Source: an uncultured Caryophanales bacterium
Lineage (GTDB): Bacteria; Bacillota_I; Bacilli_A; RF39; UBA660
Length of the DNA: 64,000 nucleotides
Direction: 5' to 3'
Assembly (NCBI GenBank): GCA_947571655.1
Contig: CANOYR010000007.1
Location: forward strand, 1-64,000
Positions 39,517 to 47,810 of this stretch are shown piece after piece. Below the pieces are notes generated by a model. The model was given only the letters and a program-made list of their open reading frames with translations. It did no database searches and was not told where the DNA came from. The stretch's first letter is position 1; each line of letters starts with the position of its first letter. The position numbers and the translations under genes were made by a program.

Positions 39517-40437
39517 ATGAAAATTAAAAATTTAAAAATTGTTGCAGCAACAGCAATTATTGGCAGTTGTGTACTAAGTACGAGACATGCACTAAATACT
39601 ATTACAGAATTAAACCAAGAAATGATGACTATTTCAAAAGAAGTAGAACAGCTTTCAGAAAAAAATGCAATTATCGATCAAAAAATTGAAAAACTCGAAA
39701 AAGATTTTAAAGAGATTAAAAAAAGACAAGAAGAAAATATCAATCAGGCAAATATGTTACAGGAAAAAGGAGATCAACAAATGATATCAGTAAACTCAGA
39801 AAATAATAAAATTACAAGTATTGTTATTGCACAACAAGAAAATGAAGTTTATAAAATTCATTTTTATAAAGGAGGAAATAATCCTTCCCATGTAATTATT
39901 ACAGAAAATCTTCCCATCACATTAACATCATTAAGTGAGGAAGAAAAAAATTATATAAACACTGTATTTGTTGACAGTTGTAATAATGCAAGTGTTTTAG
40001 AATATTTATCAGCTTTTGAAAACATACATCGTTTAAGTATTGAAAATTGTAGTTTTTCAAATACTGATGCAGTCGGTCAAATGAAAAATTTAGAATACTT
40101 AAGAATCGTAGATTGTGAAAATATTTCTGATATTAGTTCCTTTAAAAATTTAAACAATCTAAATGCACTTATTCTAAATAATACAACTGTAGATAATATT
40201 AATGTATTAGGAAGATTACAAAGTTTAGAAGAATTAGATTTAAGATCTAACCTTATTACCAATCCAAGTGTACTAGAAAAACTACCACATTTATACAGTC
40301 TATGTTTAGAAAATAATAACATTTCTAATCGTGAAAATTTAAAAGGATTACTAGAAAGAGGAATTATTAATCAAACAGACTTAGAGTACATTCTAAACAC
40401 TTCAAAAATTTATCGTAAAGAAATGATTAATGTGTAA
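39517..40437 (+). CDS. Leucine-rich-repeat surface protein 2
   Basis: A 306-residue exported protein: signal peptide MKIKNLKIVAATAIIGSC with a plausible lipobox Cys18 (IIGSC), a coiled-coil (about residues 35-85, Glu/Lys/Gln-rich heptads) and a C-terminal LRR block (LEYLRIVDCENISDI, LNALILNNTTVDNI, LEELDLRSNLITNP). The start at 39517 is set by AAGGGGGA just upstream and by the promoter position. The start region resembles that of LRR gene 1 (MK[LI]KN[FL]K), pointing to a duplicated pair. Confidence 0.85.
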   Translation: MKIKNLKIVAATAIIGSCVLSTRHALNTITELNQEMMTISKEVEQLSEKNAIIDQKIEKLEKDFKEIKKRQEENINQANMLQEKGDQQMISVNSENNKITSIVIAQQENEVYKIHFYKGGNNPSHVIITENLPITLTSLSEEEKNYINTVFVDSCNNASVLEYLSAFENIHRLSIENCSFSNTDAVGQMKNLEYLRIVDCENISDISSFKNLNNLNALILNNTTVDNINVLGRLQSLEELDLRSNLITNPSVLEKLPHLYSLCLENNNISNRENLKGLLERGIINQTDLEYILNTSKIYRKEMINV

Positions 40438-40460
40438 AAAGAGCTATGTAGCTCTTTTTT
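40436..40460. terminator. Bidirectional terminator between LRR gene 2 and rarA
   Basis: AAAAAGAGCT (40436-40445) pairs with AGCTCTTTTT (40450-40459) around ATGT; it overlaps both stop codons. Confidence 0.9.
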
Positions 40461-41679
40461 CTATTTCTTCCTTTTTCTTATCCAATTTTTCTTTAATTTG
40501 CTTTAATATCCTCTCATTAGGAGAAGTATCTTTTGGAATATAATAACTTCTATTTCTTAAATTATCAGGAAGATACTGTTGTACTACATAATTATTTGGG
40601 TAATCATGAGGATACTTGTAAATAGTAGAATGAATTTTAATCGTATCAGGAATATCATCACAACGTCCAGTTCGTACATCCTCTAAGGCCTTATCTAATG
40701 CAATATGTGCTGTATTAGATTTTGGAGATAAAGCCATTTCTACAACAATCTCTCCTAAAGGAATTCTAGCTTCTGGAAGACCTACCAATTCACTTGCTTG
40801 AATCGCAGCCATCACCCTTGGTCCAATATCAGGATTAGCAAGCCCAATATCTTCATAGGCAATTACACTCATACGCCGATAAATGCTATCCAAATCCTCA
40901 ATTTCTATAAGCCTTGCAAGATAATGAAGAGAAGCATCTACATCACTTCCCCGAATGGATTTTTGGAAAGCACTTAACAAATCATAATGCCCAGATTCAT
41001 CTTTATCAGAAATAATAACAGGTTTATTATTAATATTCTTTAATAACTCTAATGTTACCTTTTTATCACTGCTAGAATAAAATGCCATTTCTAACAAATT
41101 ATATGCATATCGAAGATCACCACCAGCAAGAGTTGCAATATGTTGAATAGCATCCTCACTAATTTCTATCCCAACTAAATCCGGATGCTTAATCGCACGA
41201 CTAAGTCCTTCCATAATATCTTCCTTATTCAAATCTTTTAATTCAAAAATTTGACATCTACTACGAATCGCAGGATTTATCTTATGATAAGGATTACTGG
41301 TCGTCATTCCAATTAAAGTAATCAAACCACTTTCTAACTGTGGCAGTAACAAATCCTGCTTATCTTTATTTAAACGATGAATTTCATCCATAATTAAAAC
41401 AATACCATCATACAACTTCGCTTCTTCTACAACAGTATCAAAATCTTTCTTATTATTCATTGTTGCATTTAAAAACCGATATCTAACACCTAAATCCTTT
41501 ACAATCGTAGTCGCAATTGTTGTTTTTCCAATTCCTGGCTTTCCATACAAAATCATAGAAAAAATTCGCTGATTGGTTATTAAGTTCCTCAAAATTTTAT
41601 TGTTCCCAAGCAAATGTTTCTGCCCAATAACCTCATCTATAGTATTAGGGATTAATTTCAGCGCTAAGGGCTTATTCAT
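40444..41679 (-). CDS. rarA: Replication-associated recombination protein RarA (MgsA/WRNIP1 family)
   Basis: A 411-residue AAA+ ATPase: Walker A YGKPGIGKTT, Walker B IVLIMDEIHRLNKDKQD, sensor MTTSNP and a C-terminal tetramerisation region with YEDIGLANPDIG and ALEDVRTGRCDDIP, all typical of RarA. It acts at stalled or gapped replication forks. The ATG at 41679 begins MNKPLALKLIP, the family start, with a GGTGAT site before it; the TTG at 41691 is upstream of that site. It is divergent from xerD. Confidence 0.94.
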   Translation of the reverse strand: MNKPLALKLIPNTIDEVIGQKHLLGNNKILRNLITNQRIFSMILYGKPGIGKTTIATTIVKDLGVRYRFLNATMNNKKDFDTVVEEAKLYDGIVLIMDEIHRLNKDKQDLLLPQLESGLITLIGMTTSNPYHKINPAIRSRCQIFELKDLNKEDIMEGLSRAIKHPDLVGIEISEDAIQHIATLAGGDLRYAYNLLEMAFYSSSDKKVTLELLKNINNKPVIISDKDESGHYDLLSAFQKSIRGSDVDASLHYLARLIEIEDLDSIYRRMSVIAYEDIGLANPDIGPRVMAAIQASELVGLPEARIPLGEIVVEMALSPKSNTAHIALDKALEDVRTGRCDDIPDTIKIHSTIYKYPHDYPNNYVVQQYLPDNLRNRSYYIPKDTSPNERILKQIKEKLDKKKEEIEKRAT

Positions 41680-41730
41680 AGTTATCACCAACTATATTTT
41701 ATCAAAAATCGATACTTTTTAAAAGAAATA

Positions 41731-41739
41731 TGCTATAAT
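41731..41739 (+). promoter_or_regulatory. Extended -10 promoter of xerD
   Basis: TGCTATAAT at 41731-41739, 24 bp before the ATG at 41764; the -35 is weak. Confidence 0.6.
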
Positions 41740-41763
41740 AAATAAGAATTGCAGGGAAGAAAT

Positions 41764-42660
41764 ATGAAATTAGGAAGACAAATTGAAGAATATTTAGATT
41801 ATGTAATAATAGAACAAAATTTAACCATAAATACAAAAAATTCTTATCAAAATGAATTAACCAAATATATGGCTTTTTTAGTTCGAAGAGGTATATGGAA
41901 TATTGAAGATATTCAATATGAGGATATTACTGAATATTTAAAAACATTAAGTAATGAAAATTTAAAACCACAGTCAATTGCACACTCAATAACAGTAATT
42001 CGTAATTTTCATAAATACTTTATTAAAACTGGAGACTTAAAACAAGATGTTTCAAAAAATATTGATCATCCTAAACTAAGGAAACATTTACCAACAGCAC
42101 TCTCTCATCAAGAAGTAGATCAATTATTAGATATTAAAACAGAAAGCCCATTTGACTATCGTAATAAGGCTATGTTAGAATTATTATATGGTACTGGACT
42201 AAGAATTAGCGAACTACTTAGTTTAACACTTAATGATATTGATTTAATCAACTGTACTGTACGCTGTATGGGGAAGGGGAGAAAAGAAAGAATCATTCCC
42301 ATTAATGATTTTATTATTGAATCCCTATCTAATTATTTAAAAATACGAAAAGAATTAGAAAAGAAAGAACATTACGATCAACTATTTTTAAATAACCATG
42401 GAAAGCCTATTACAAGACAAGGATTTTTTAAAATGCTTAAAAAACTTCTCTTAGAAAAGGGCCTAAATACAAATATTTCACCCCATACATTACGTCATAG
42501 TTTTGCAACCCATTTATTAGAAAATGGAGCAGATCTTAGAGTCATTCAAGAAATGCTAGGACATAGTGATATCGCAACCACACGAATTTATACACAAATT
42601 TCGAATCAACAAGTAAAAAAAGATTATGACGAGTTCCATCCAAGAAAGGACGAGGATTAA
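41764..42660 (+). CDS. xerD: Tyrosine recombinase XerD
   Basis: A 298-residue site-specific tyrosine recombinase with a SAM-like N-terminal core-binding domain and all catalytic residues visible: Arg147 (GLRISE), Lys171 (GKGRKE), His241 and Arg244 (HTLRHSFATH), His267 (LGHSDI) and Tyr276 (TRIYTQI). XerD with XerC resolves chromosome dimers at dif. XerD is preferred over XerC because deoB follows directly, as in Bacillus. The ATG at 41764 follows AGGGAAG. Confidence 0.9.
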   Translation: MKLGRQIEEYLDYVIIEQNLTINTKNSYQNELTKYMAFLVRRGIWNIEDIQYEDITEYLKTLSNENLKPQSIAHSITVIRNFHKYFIKTGDLKQDVSKNIDHPKLRKHLPTALSHQEVDQLLDIKTESPFDYRNKAMLELLYGTGLRISELLSLTLNDIDLINCTVRCMGKGRKERIIPINDFIIESLSNYLKIRKELEKKEHYDQLFLNNHGKPITRQGFFKMLKKLLLEKGLNTNISPHTLRHSFATHLLENGADLRVIQEMLGHSDIATTRIYTQISNQQVKKDYDEFHPRKDED

Positions 42661-42663
42661 AAT

Positions 42664-43830
42664 ATGAAGTTTAAAAGAATATTTTTAATAGTTTTAGATT
42701 CTTTAGGAGTAGGGGAAGCGATAGATGCTTCTAATTATAATGATGTAGGTTCTAATACATTAGGACATATTAATCAGAATTATGAATTATTTATTCCAAA
42801 TCTAAAAAAACTAGGTTTTTTAGATACCCTAACTATGGCTGATAATGAGGATGTAGAAGCCTATTATACCATCGCAAGACCAACCAATCCTGGAAAAGAT
42901 ACTTTAACAGGACATTATGAATTATTAGGAGTTAAAAATCTAGTACCATTTAAATCGTTTATTGAAAATGGTTTTCCCAGAGAGTTGTTAGATCAAATTG
43001 AACAATTAACAAAACGTCGTGTCATTGGAAATAAAAATGTACAAGGAATCGACATCATTAACGAACTCGGAGAAAGACATATGCAATATGGATTTTTAAT
43101 TCTTTATACTTCAAATGGTTCCAATTTATATATCGCAGCTCACGAAGATATTATTCCAACTGCTAAACTTTATGAATATGCTGAAAAAATTAGAAAAATA
43201 ACAACAACAGAAGAATTAAAAATTGGTCGTATTATCGCTCGAGTATTTACAGGAAAACCTGGAAACTTTAAATTTACGAATGATCGATACGATTTAGCAG
43301 TAAAACCTCCGACCAAAAGTGTTTTTAATCTACTACAAGAAAATAATTATGCTACAATTTCTATCGGAAAAATTGCTGACATTTTCGATGAAGACGGAAT
43401 ATCTAAGAAAATGAAAGCCAAAAATAACACAGAAGCATTAAATAAATTAAGCGACACAATGGATAAGAATTTTACAGGACTATGTGTTTGTAATTTAAAT
43501 GACTTTGATCAAGAATATGGACATAAACGGGATTTAGAAGGTTATGCAAAAGCAATCGAAGAATTTGATGTTCAAATCCCAATGATTATTAATAAATTAG
43601 ATACTGAAGACTTATTAATACTAACTGCAGATCATGGATGTGATCCTACTTTTGCAGGTAATGGACATACTAGAGAAAATGTACCCGTTATTATTTTTGG
43701 AAGAAATCTAAGAGAACCAAAACGTTTAGAAATTCTAGAATCTATGGGTGATATTGGAGCAACGATTGCAGAAAATTTTGGAGCTACACAACTACTAATC
43801 GGAAAAAGTTTCTTAGAAAAATTAAAATAA
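42664..43830 (+). CDS. deoB: Phosphopentomutase
   Basis: A 388-residue alkaline-phosphatase-superfamily mutase: metal-binding LDSLGVGEAIDA, GSNTLGHI, the phosphate-accepting Thr in GKDTLTGHYE, KIADIF and LTADHGCDPTF. It interconverts ribose/deoxyribose 1- and 5-phosphates in nucleoside catabolism. The gene is 3 bp after xerD and directly abuts the next gene. Confidence 0.97.
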   Translation: MKFKRIFLIVLDSLGVGEAIDASNYNDVGSNTLGHINQNYELFIPNLKKLGFLDTLTMADNEDVEAYYTIARPTNPGKDTLTGHYELLGVKNLVPFKSFIENGFPRELLDQIEQLTKRRVIGNKNVQGIDIINELGERHMQYGFLILYTSNGSNLYIAAHEDIIPTAKLYEYAEKIRKITTTEELKIGRIIARVFTGKPGNFKFTNDRYDLAVKPPTKSVFNLLQENNYATISIGKIADIFDEDGISKKMKAKNNTEALNKLSDTMDKNFTGLCVCNLNDFDQEYGHKRDLEGYAKAIEEFDVQIPMIINKLDTEDLLILTADHGCDPTFAGNGHTRENVPVIIFGRNLREPKRLEILESMGDIGATIAENFGATQLLIGKSFLEKLK

Positions 43831-44283
43831 ATGAAAAAAATTGTTTTCGTTTGTTTAGGTAATATCTGTCGTAGTCCAATGGCAGAAGCAATTATGAATC
43901 AATTACTTGAAGAATCTGGATTAAAATCAAAATTTATAATAGAATCTAGGGCAACAAGTAAAGAAGAAGAGGGAAATCCCATTTATCCTCTTGCAAAAGA
44001 AAAATTAATAGAGAAGGGGATTTCTAATTTTTCTCATTATTCCCAAGTCTTTACAAAAGAGAAATATGAATATTATGATTATATTATAGGTATGGATGAT
44101 AAAAATATTCATAGCTTACTGCAAATCGTTGAAAATGATTGGAACAAAAAAATTAAGAAACTTCATCCAAATCACAATATTCTAGACCCATGGTATACCA
44201 GAGATTTTGAAACAACTTACCAGGAAATTGAAAAGGGATGTAGATTACTCTTAGAAGATTTAATTAAAAGAGAAGGGGAGTAG
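43831..44283 (+). CDS. Low-molecular-weight protein tyrosine phosphatase
   Basis: A 150-residue phosphatase with the P-loop CLGNICRSP (Cys8 nucleophile, Arg14) and the general acid Asp119 in ILDPWYT. Family members dephosphorylate tyrosine kinases of the envelope or arginine-phosphorylated proteins; the arginine phosphatase subfamily cannot be excluded. It starts on the base after the deoB stop codon, so it is co-transcribed. A strong terminator overlaps its end. Confidence 0.92.
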   Translation: MKKIVFVCLGNICRSPMAEAIMNQLLEESGLKSKFIIESRATSKEEEGNPIYPLAKEKLIEKGISNFSHYSQVFTKEKYEYYDYIIGMDDKNIHSLLQIVENDWNKKIKKLHPNHNILDPWYTRDFETTYQEIEKGCRLLLEDLIKREGE

Positions 44284-44304
44284 TTATTCTGCTCCCCTTT
44301 TTTT
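44273..44304. terminator. Terminator after the phosphatase gene
   Basis: AAGGGGAG (44273-44280) pairs with CTCCCCTT (44292-44299), followed by seven or more T residues. The convergent DUF1540 gene ends here too. Confidence 0.85.
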
Positions 44305-44491
44305 ATTTATCACACTTAAAATTTTTGCATATAGTTTCTTTTTTATCTACAGCCTCATCACAACCGCAAGTACAACCAACTTCAATCTCATTTAATGTAC
44401 AACAATGACTTCCACAATCTTGATATTCACAAGATTCTACATTACATTTAATATTTTGATTATTTTCTTTACTTGATTGTTTTTTACTCAT
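44303..44491 (-). CDS. DUF1540 Cys-rich small protein
   Basis: A 62-residue protein with ten cysteines (IKCNVESCEYQDCGSHCC, VGCTCGCDEA, ICKNFKCDK). The spacing and the central CNVxxCxY...I-V...C pattern match DUF1540, small metal-binding-like proteins common in spore-forming Firmicutes. The Ser/Lys/Asn-rich N-terminus is probably disordered. It stands at the left border of the accessory island, with a good AGGGATATAATT leader. Confidence 0.85.
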   Translation of the reverse strand: MSKKQSSKENNQNIKCNVESCEYQDCGSHCCTLNEIEVGCTCGCDEAVDKKETICKNFKCDK

Positions 44492-45427
44492 AATTATATC
44501 CCTCCCATTATAGTATTCTCCCCTATACTATTCATTTTTATACTATAAAAATTTTAACAATAAAATGTTCTAATTGGAATCGAGAAACAATTTAAATAGA
44601 CAATTATCTATCCAAGGAAAATATTGTAGAAATAAAACAGAAAGATTATTAATTAAAAATAATTATCAAAATTGATATAAAAAATCAATAATTAAATAAT
44701 TGTATAATTACTAATTAAAATCATTCTTATTACTTATATAAATATTTCCCAGGTAATAAATCCATATAAAAATAGATTTTTCTGAGATATTCTGTTATAA
44801 TTAGTTTAAGAAAGTAGAGAATTAATATTCAAAGAAATATAATTAATTCAATCTATAAGTTAACATAATATCAATTATACGAAATAAGAAAAATTAAGAA
44901 TGCTGGAATTGTGCTACTTCCACAATACAACTAGACTTCTCAATTTTATTATAATAACTAATATCTACAATCTATAATTGATTATTACTATTTCTTAAAT
45001 AAGAGTATTTTAATCTAGTTTTTTCTAAATTTCTAGATACTAATGAGTAATCAATTCCTTGTGGCATACTCTTATTAATATAATTATATACTTTCTCCTG
45101 AGATAGTTGTAAAACCTAACTTATAATTATCTAAATTATAAATATGAACTCCATAAGAAACTTCAAGATTCACTAAACTTTCACTTTAATACGTTTGCAA
45201 TTAAATCATGAAAATGGAATCCTCCGTTCTTTTGAAATACAAAATTAATAAATACATTATACTCTTATTTTGGTATTTTTAATTATTGATCCATTTTTTT
45301 TATTTTTTAATTGCTTTCCCACATGCATAACTCCCCTTCTCTTCTAAAATCAAAGATTAAAATTATAAAATATTCCCATTTATCAAAGATGAGTTTAAAA
45401 CAAATGAAATAGAAAGGAAAATAAGAA
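44492..45427. other. 936-bp AT-rich interval with no intact gene
   Basis: No intact ORF or RNA gene was found here. 44500-44890 looks featureless and very AT-rich. 44894-45264 holds a decayed minus-strand gene (listed separately). 45270-45427 has nothing recognisable. It looks like eroded accessory DNA at the edge of the CRISPR island. Confidence 0.6.
44894..45264 (-). pseudogene. Decayed gene with stops and frameshifts
   Basis: Reading the minus strand and switching frames gives continuous protein-like text: a segment with FQKNGGFHFHDLIANVLK (45264-45184), then LVNLEVSYGVHIYNLDNYKL, FTTISGE, then after a frameshift near 45090 NKSMPQGIDYSLVSRNLEK and, after a stop codon near 44973, VDISYYNKIEKSSCIVEVAQ. 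At least two frameshifts and two stops interrupt about 120 codons. No family is recognised. Confidence 0.55.
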
Positions 45428-45889
45428 ATGATTAAAATAATAATAGAATTTATTAAAAAAATATTAGGAATAAAAGGAATAACCGAAGAAAGCAAGGAAG
45501 AGATAAAAATATATGAAAAGAAAGAATTTATGACACAATACGAACTAGAATTCTACAATAAAATAAAAGAACTAGAATCAAAATATAAAATAGTTCCACA
45601 AATAAATTTAGCAACAATAATTAAAAAAGCAAATAAAGGATATATTAATGAATTATTCAAAAATATTGACTTTGCAATATTTAGCAATGATTATAAAAAA
45701 ATACTATTATTAATAGAAGTAAATGATAATACACATAATCAAAATAAAAGAAAAGATAGAGATTTAAAAGTTAAAAAAATTTGTGGTGATGCAAAAATAA
45801 AATTAATAACATTCTATACAAAATATCCAAATGAAAAAAACTATGTAATTAAAAGAATCGAAGAAGAAATAGAAAAAACGTCATTTTAA
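45428..45889 (+). CDS. DUF2726-type nuclease-like protein
   Basis: A 153-residue protein with a hydrophobic N-terminus (residues 2-14) and a DUF2726-like core: NIDFAIFSNDYKKILLLIEVNDNTHNQ-like, with Asp81, Glu97 and Asp100 forming a plausible PD-(D/E)xK-type site, then RKDRDLKVKKICGDAKIKLI. DUF2726 domains are thought to be nuclease folds often attached to helicases or topoisomerase zinc fingers; this one is stand-alone. It lies 280 bp from the terminal CRISPR repeat on the opposite strand. No shared regulation is visible, so a link to CRISPR is only positional. Confidence 0.75.
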   Translation: MIKIIIEFIKKILGIKGITEESKEEIKIYEKKEFMTQYELEFYNKIKELESKYKIVPQINLATIIKKANKGYINELFKNIDFAIFSNDYKKILLLIEVNDNTHNQNKRKDRDLKVKKICGDAKIKLITFYTKYPNEKNYVIKRIEEEIEKTSF

Positions 45890-45900
45890 GACGTTTTTAA
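45874..45900 (+). terminator. Terminator after the DUF2726 gene
   Basis: AAAAACGTC (45874-45882) pairs with GACGTTTTT (45890-45898), overlapping the stop codon. Confidence 0.85.
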
Positions 45901-46173
45901 ATTTATAATAGGAAATTATTATCAATCCATAAAACAAGCAAAAAAGGGGTTATTATTAGTTATCAGATTATCAATTATACAAAATAGAAATTACATTAAT
46001 TAAAAAGAATATGTAATGTCCATAAAAAAAACATAATAGTAGCAAAGGATATAAAATAAACTACTACACTCACCTTTTTAATTTCGATTTAATTGATAAA
46101 TTCTAGTTGATTATAAAAATAGAGAAAATTAAAAAATTTTTATTATATTTTCCAATTAAATAAGGGAGATTAT

Positions 46174-46737
46174 TTTTTAATACCATTCAAGATGACATAG
46201 ATCTAAAACCTGCTTACTTGCTAAGTATAATTGATATATGTTTTAATACCATTCAAGATGACATAGATCTAAAACTATCACGAAGCGTAGCTGTTGCACT
46301 AAATGGTTTTAATACCATTCAAGATGACATAGATCTAAAACCTGCTTACTTGCTAAGTATAATTGATATATGTTTTAATACCATTCAAGATGACATAGAT
46401 CTAAAACTATCACGAAGCGTAGCTGTTGCACTAAATGGTTTTAATACCATTCAAGATGACATAGATCTAAAACCTGTGATTTCTATAAAAATAATCACTA
46501 CAAGTTTTAATACCATTCAAGATGACATAGATCTAAAACGTGTTATCATAATAACTATTCTTTTCTTTTGTTTTAATACCATTCAAGATGACATAGATCT
46601 AAAACCATTTGTCATTTCTAGCGCAACACAAATTTGTTTTAATACCATTCAAGATGACATAGATCTAAAACAAAATGAAATAGATAATGCAAACAAAAAC
46701 CGTTTTAATACCATTCAAGATGACATAGATCTAAAAC
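46174..46737 (-). CRISPR. Type II-A CRISPR array: nine 36-bp repeats, eight 30-bp spacers
   Basis: Repeats start at 46174, 46240, 46306, 46372, 46438, 46504, 46570, 46636 and 46702; all are 36 bp and every spacer is 30 bp. Repeats are identical except for the first base at 46174 (T for G). Read on the minus strand the repeat begins GTTTTAGATCTATG and contains TTGAATGG, as in streptococcal type II-A repeats, so the array is transcribed leftward with cas genes. The leader-proximal end is therefore 46737 and the altered repeat is the leader-distal terminal one. Spacers at 46210-46239 and 46276-46305 recur exactly at 46342-46371 and 46408-46437, so there are six different spacers. Confidence 0.98.
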
Positions 46738-46812
46738 CTCAAATGGAATCAATCTATTATCGTTCATAGAGTAAACTTATCATCTTAAATGATAGAATCA
46801 TTGTCATCATAT
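46738..46812 (-). promoter_or_regulatory. CRISPR leader with ATTTGAG anchor
   Basis: 75 bp separate csn2 from the first repeat. On the minus strand the leader ends ATTTGAG directly at the repeat (46744-46738), identical to the leader-anchoring sequence described for one group of type II-A systems. It also carries CATTTAAGATGA (rc of 46780-46791), shared with the tracrRNA anti-repeat. No strong promoter is seen; a GATAAT-like box lies near 46757-46762. Confidence 0.75.
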
Positions 46813-47493
46813 CTATTTTAACATAAATTCATCTAAATTATTATCGATAATTAATTTTTTTTCATATTCATTAGTAACACCATAACACTGCGAATCAATT
46901 AAGACTATTTTTACTTGGCTATATAATGAGTACTTATATAACTCCTTTAACTCTTCTTCTAATAAGTATTGCTTTAAATTAACAAAGAATAAAATCTTAT
47001 TAATTTTTAGTTCTCTTTCCAAATCAATTATCAATAAAAGGTTCTCTAACAAACTTTCCCTACTAGAAATCCCTATCTTCATTATTTTATTAATAGAATC
47101 AATATTACTATCTACATTTAGTACCACTGGAATATCAATACCATTCAATATCTTCTTATATACCTGCTTCAACTTATTAAAATTCTTAACTATATTTTCC
47201 CTATCTGCATCTGTTAATTCATTTACAATATATTGTAATAATCCATTAATATATTTTTTTGAATCAAATTCAAAATCAAAAAAATTCAAAAACACTTGGA
47301 TTTTTCCACCATATAGAATTTCTTTAGATGATTCATCAAAAAACTTAATACTACTAATTCTCTCATTATTCATTAATGAATATAAATCATTTACTATTCT
47401 ATAAAAATAAGCCTTATTTTCTATCTCTATAATAGGAATAATCTCATCATCTAATAGAATAGCATTATCCAAAAACTCTATATCCATTTTCAT
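46813..47493 (-). CDS. csn2: CRISPR-associated protein Csn2
   Basis: A 226-residue protein matching Csn2 in length, position and style: an N-terminal beta-rich part (MDIEFLDNAILLDDEIIPIIEIEN) and a long helical middle with TDADRENIVKNFNKLKQVYKKI. Csn2 forms a tetrameric ring that slides on double-stranded DNA ends and is needed for spacer acquisition in type II-A systems. Sequence similarity in this family is low; the call depends strongly on the cas9-cas1-cas2-X-array order. It overlaps cas2 by 4 bp (ATGA). Confidence 0.88.
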   Translation of the reverse strand: MKMDIEFLDNAILLDDEIIPIIEIENKAYFYRIVNDLYSLMNNERISSIKFFDESSKEILYGGKIQVFLNFFDFEFDSKKYINGLLQYIVNELTDADRENIVKNFNKLKQVYKKILNGIDIPVVLNVDSNIDSINKIMKIGISSRESLLENLLLIIDLERELKINKILFFVNLKQYLLEEELKELYKYSLYSQVKIVLIDSQCYGVTNEYEKKLIIDNNLDEFMLK

Positions 47494-47810
47494 AAAACCA
47501 CTAACCTATCTTCACTATTTATAATTTTACTATCATGATGACCAATGATATATTCAATTTGTGAATATTGTTTTTCTGTAATTGTCAAGACTTGTATCAA
47601 TCCTTTTTTTGGAGATTTTTTTCTAAGTCTATCAATTAACAAACTTGCTTGCTGAGAATTGAGCACAATTTTAGAATATACTGACTCCTGCATCATAATA
47701 AATCCCTCATTTAAAAGAAATCTTCTGAATAATACATAGTTTCTTTTATCTACTGCATAAATATTTGGTAAATCAAAAAATACAATTGTTCTCATAACTC
47801 TATCCCTCAT
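47490..47810 (-). CDS. cas2: CRISPR-associated endonuclease Cas2
   Basis: A 106-residue Cas2: MRTIVFFDLPNIYAVDKRNYV with the conserved Asp at the end of strand 1, then YVLFRRFLLNEGFIMMQESVYSKIVLN, as in streptococcal type II-A Cas2. The ATG at 47810 (MRDRVMRTIVFF) is selected as the family start; a longer frame exists upstream inside cas1. It overlaps cas1 by 11 bp and csn2 by 4 bp. With Cas1 it forms the spacer integration complex. Confidence 0.95.
   Translation of the reverse strand: MRDRVMRTIVFFDLPNIYAVDKRNYVLFRRFLLNEGFIMMQESVYSKIVLNSQQASLLIDRLRKKSPKKGLIQVLTITEKQYSQIEYIIGHHDSKIINSEDRLVVL

Noticed and set aside
46218-46769. A 183-codon plus-strand ORF across the CRISPR array
   Set aside because: Repeat plus spacer is 66 bp (22 codons), so the frame stays open and yields a periodic FNTIQDDIDLK peptide. 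It is an artefact of the array.
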